Below, piece by piece: positions 62,605-64,000 of a stretch of DNA of 64,000 nt. Position 1 is the first letter of the stretch. Each line of letters opens with the position of its first letter. The stretch spans positions 53,587 to 117,586 of the forward strand of contig NZ_LSRE01000014.1 of assembly GCF_001575205.1 (NCBI RefSeq). The letters run 5' to 3'. Position numbers and translations under genes: made by a program. This stretch comes from Tsukamurella pseudospumae. GTDB lineage: Bacteria > Actinomycetota > Actinomycetes > Mycobacteriales > Mycobacteriaceae. A model generated the notes under the pieces. That model was not told the origin of the DNA and ran no database searches. It saw only the letters and a program-made list of their open reading frames with translations.

Positions 62605-63564
62605 ATGCCCTCCCCAACCGACGAGACCGGGCAGCCCGTCCCGGCTCCCGACACCGCGCAATTTCCGCTCGCGCGTGACGACAGCCAGCCACCCAGCGGG
62701 AAGCCGGCGCACGCCGTCACCGCAGACACCGACGAGCCCGGCACCTCCCGGGCCGGGTGGTGGGCGATCACCCTCGCCGCGGCCGCGCTACTGATCGTCG
62801 GGCTGCTGCTCACGTTCGGGCCGGCCCGGTACTGGACGCCGGTGCCGGTGGTGTTCCTCGGCTACTTCCTCATCTCCGGGCTGATCGGGCTGGTGTTCTG
62901 GAAGGGCGTCCGTGAGCTCCGCGACTCGAACCCGACCCTGCACTCCGGTGACGGACCCGCCTCGCCCGGCGCCCGGGTCGCCGCCGCGGTCGGCGCCGTC
63001 GGTGTCGCGTCCGCCCTGATCCTGCTCCCCACAAGCCTGAACACGGCGCCGGCGAATGCGTTGCCGTGTCCAGACGGTTCTAATACCTGCGGGCCTACGA
63101 CACCCACCCAGGACCCCGGCCCCACCCAAGGCAACGGGGGTAACACCACCGCCCCGCAAGCGCCGAACACCACCGTTCCCGGCTACACCCCGCCGGACAC
63201 CCCAGCACCGACACAAGGCAACGGCGGCGGCTTCCAAGGCACCGCGATGCCGATGCCCACCCCCGACCAGACCGACCCCAACGCCTGCATCGCCAACTGC
63301 GGCCCCACCCAAGCCCCCCAGCAAGCACCGCAGACCGGGCAGCCGACAGCGCCGCAGACCGGACAGCAGCAGAACCCGGTCACCACCGCACCGAACACCG
63401 TCGCAACCACACCGCAGGCACCGACCGCCACACCGAAGCTGCGGACCCCGACGCCGGAGACCACAACTACGTCGTCCTCCAGCAAGGCCCGCGACCGCGA
63501 CCAGCAAGACCAGCGCGACGAGAAAGACCGCGACAAGAACTCCGGGGGACTGCTGCACCAGTAG
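62605..63564 (+). CDS. Membrane protein with long Pro/Gln/Thr-rich tail
   Basis: 319 residues from ATG 62605. Hydrophobic segments occur at about residues 55-72 (WAITLAAAALLIVGLLLTFG), 80-98 and 120-138. The last ~180 residues are low-complexity and probably external: repeated PTQGNGG units, TAPQAPN and QTGQ motifs, a Thr/Ser run, then a charged KARDRDQQDQRDEKDRD tail. Four cysteines (in ALPCPDGSNTCG and NACIANCG) may form disulfides. No family is recognised. It ends just before the IS3-type element. Confidence 0.6.
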   Translation: MPSPTDETGQPVPAPDTAQFPLARDDSQPPSGKPAHAVTADTDEPGTSRAGWWAITLAAAALLIVGLLLTFGPARYWTPVPVVFLGYFLISGLIGLVFWKGVRELRDSNPTLHSGDGPASPGARVAAAVGAVGVASALILLPTSLNTAPANALPCPDGSNTCGPTTPTQDPGPTQGNGGNTTAPQAPNTTVPGYTPPDTPAPTQGNGGGFQGTAMPMPTPDQTDPNACIANCGPTQAPQQAPQTGQPTAPQTGQQQNPVTTAPNTVATTPQAPTATPKLRTPTPETTTTSSSSKARDRDQQDQRDEKDRDKNSGGLLHQ

Positions 63565-63614
63565 GTGACATCTGATCTGTGGTGCTGTCAGGGTGCCACT
63601 GGAAGGATGTCAAC

Positions 63615-63908
63615 ATGCCTAAGCCCTATCCCCGCGAGTTCCGCGACGATGTCGTCGGTGCGGCTCGTCGCCGCGAAGGCGGTGTGACGATCAAGCAGAT
63701 TGCCGCCGATTTCGGTGTCAGCGAGACATGCCTGCAGAACTGGCTGCGTGCCGCCGATGTCGAGGAGGGGAACCGACCCGGTGTCACCGCTTCGGAATCC
63801 GCTGAGCTTCGCGAGCTGCGGAAGCGGAATCGCCTGTTGGAGCAGGAGAACGAAGTTCTTCGTCGCGCTGCCGCGTATCTGTCGCAGGCGAACCTGCCGG
63901 GAAAATGA
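63615..63908 (+). CDS. IS3-family transposase OrfA
   Basis: 97 residues from ATG 63615. YPREFRDDVVGAARRREGGV, then IKQIAADFGVSETCLQNWLR, is the HTH_Tnp_1 DNA-binding domain of IS3/IS911-type OrfA. The C-terminal leucine-zipper-like helix (ESAELRELRKRNRLLEQENE) is typical. It overlaps OrfB (GAAAATGATG at the junction), where -1 frameshifting normally makes the fused transposase. Confidence 0.92.
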   Translation: MPKPYPREFRDDVVGAARRREGGVTIKQIAADFGVSETCLQNWLRAADVEEGNRPGVTASESAELRELRKRNRLLEQENEVLRRAAAYLSQANLPGK

Positions 63909-64000
63909 TGTACCCGCTCGTGAAGGAGCTCGCCGCTGACGGGATCGCCGTCACGGTGACGTGCCGGGTTCTCAAGCTCGCCAGGGCGCCCTACTACCGT
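63905..64000 (+). CDS. IS3-family transposase OrfB, N-terminal fragment (runs off the edge)
   Basis: 32 codons are visible from ATG 63905 (MMYPLVKELAADGIAVTVTC, then RVLKLARAPYYR), the usual start of the IS3 OrfB HTH_21 region before the DDE catalytic core, which lies beyond the window. It is in the -1 frame relative to OrfA and overlaps its stop. Whether the copy is intact cannot be seen. Confidence 0.8.
   Translation, partial: MMYPLVKELAADGIAVTVTCRVLKLARAPYYR

Larger units (their letters stand above)
63572..64000 (+). mobile_element. IS3-family insertion sequence, left part only
   Basis: OrfA (63615-63908) and the first 32 codons of OrfB run off the right edge in the usual IS3 arrangement, with OrfB in the -1 frame. 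The left terminal repeat was not located; sequence near 63574 (TGATCTGTGGTGCTG) is a possible end. The boundary is therefore approximate. Confidence 0.75.

Overview
The window is about 70% GC, has densely packed genes with many ATGA/GTGA stop-start overlaps, and shows extensive gene-order agreement (recalled from memory) with the Rv0495c-Rv0546c part of the Mycobacterium tuberculosis chromosome. It is therefore a chromosomal segment of a member of the Mycobacteriales. The mix of a ChoD-type oxidase, WS/DGAT, and the excisionase-like and bS22 genes between proC and a galE-like gene fits a Tsukamurella/Gordonia-type organism. I favour Tsukamurella but cannot prove it from the sequence.

Layout. 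1-7.8 kb: conserved core (ppx, a membrane protein, a TIM-barrel protein, a thioesterase, proC, an excisionase-like HTH protein, 33-aa bS22, an epimerase, a PlsC-like acyltransferase). 7.84-9.01 kb: a single DUF559/AbiEi-like gene between two ~94-bp inverted repeats that are themselves palindromic. 9-16.7 kb: a SerB1-like phosphatase, a glutaredoxin-like protein and the haem genes hemA-hemC-hemD-hemB with two membrane proteins. 16.7-31.3 kb: variable region with a TetR/ChoD pair, a broken DUF559 gene, Nudix, serine hydrolase, a CsoR-type operator with a copper chaperone, CYTH, an MMPL pump with its TetR, several unknowns and a receptor-type Ser/Thr kinase. 31.3-38.6 kb: lipid cluster on the minus strand (acyl-CoA oxidase, two tandem carboxylesterases, WS/DGAT). 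38.7-39.4 kb: Doc toxin, candidate antitoxin and a 108-bp palindrome. 39.5-45.5 kb: hemL, a histidine phosphatase and the System II cytochrome c maturation genes, closed by a 23-bp perfect terminator hairpin. 45.5-48.2 kb: BldC-like regulator, DUF4229, Cds1, and a miniature LysR-type gene between two ~93-bp inverted repeats carrying four T-N11-A boxes. 48.2-54.6 kb: menA, an acyl-CoA dehydrogenase, menE, two DUF3349 genes, a membrane protein and pit. 54.7-58.4 kb: an EmbR-like SARP-FHA regulator, two VOC proteins, SRPBCC, a secreted protein and HIT. 58.4-64 kb: accessory region of poorly known genes ending in a truncated IS3-family element.

Functional themes: tetrapyrrole synthesis (hemA, C, D, B, L) together with cytochrome c assembly; menaquinone synthesis (menA, menE); neutral-lipid turnover; metal and phosphate homeostasis. 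The unusual content is structural: two single-gene cassettes bounded by palindromic inverted repeats, a large symmetric palindrome beside a toxin-antitoxin pair, and an octamer (GACGGTGC) found about once per kb up to ~58 kb and not at all in the last 6 kb.

No gene-free stretch exceeds about 300 bp. The longest are 60208-60498 and 62308-62604, both described. I saw no tRNA, rRNA or CRISPR array.
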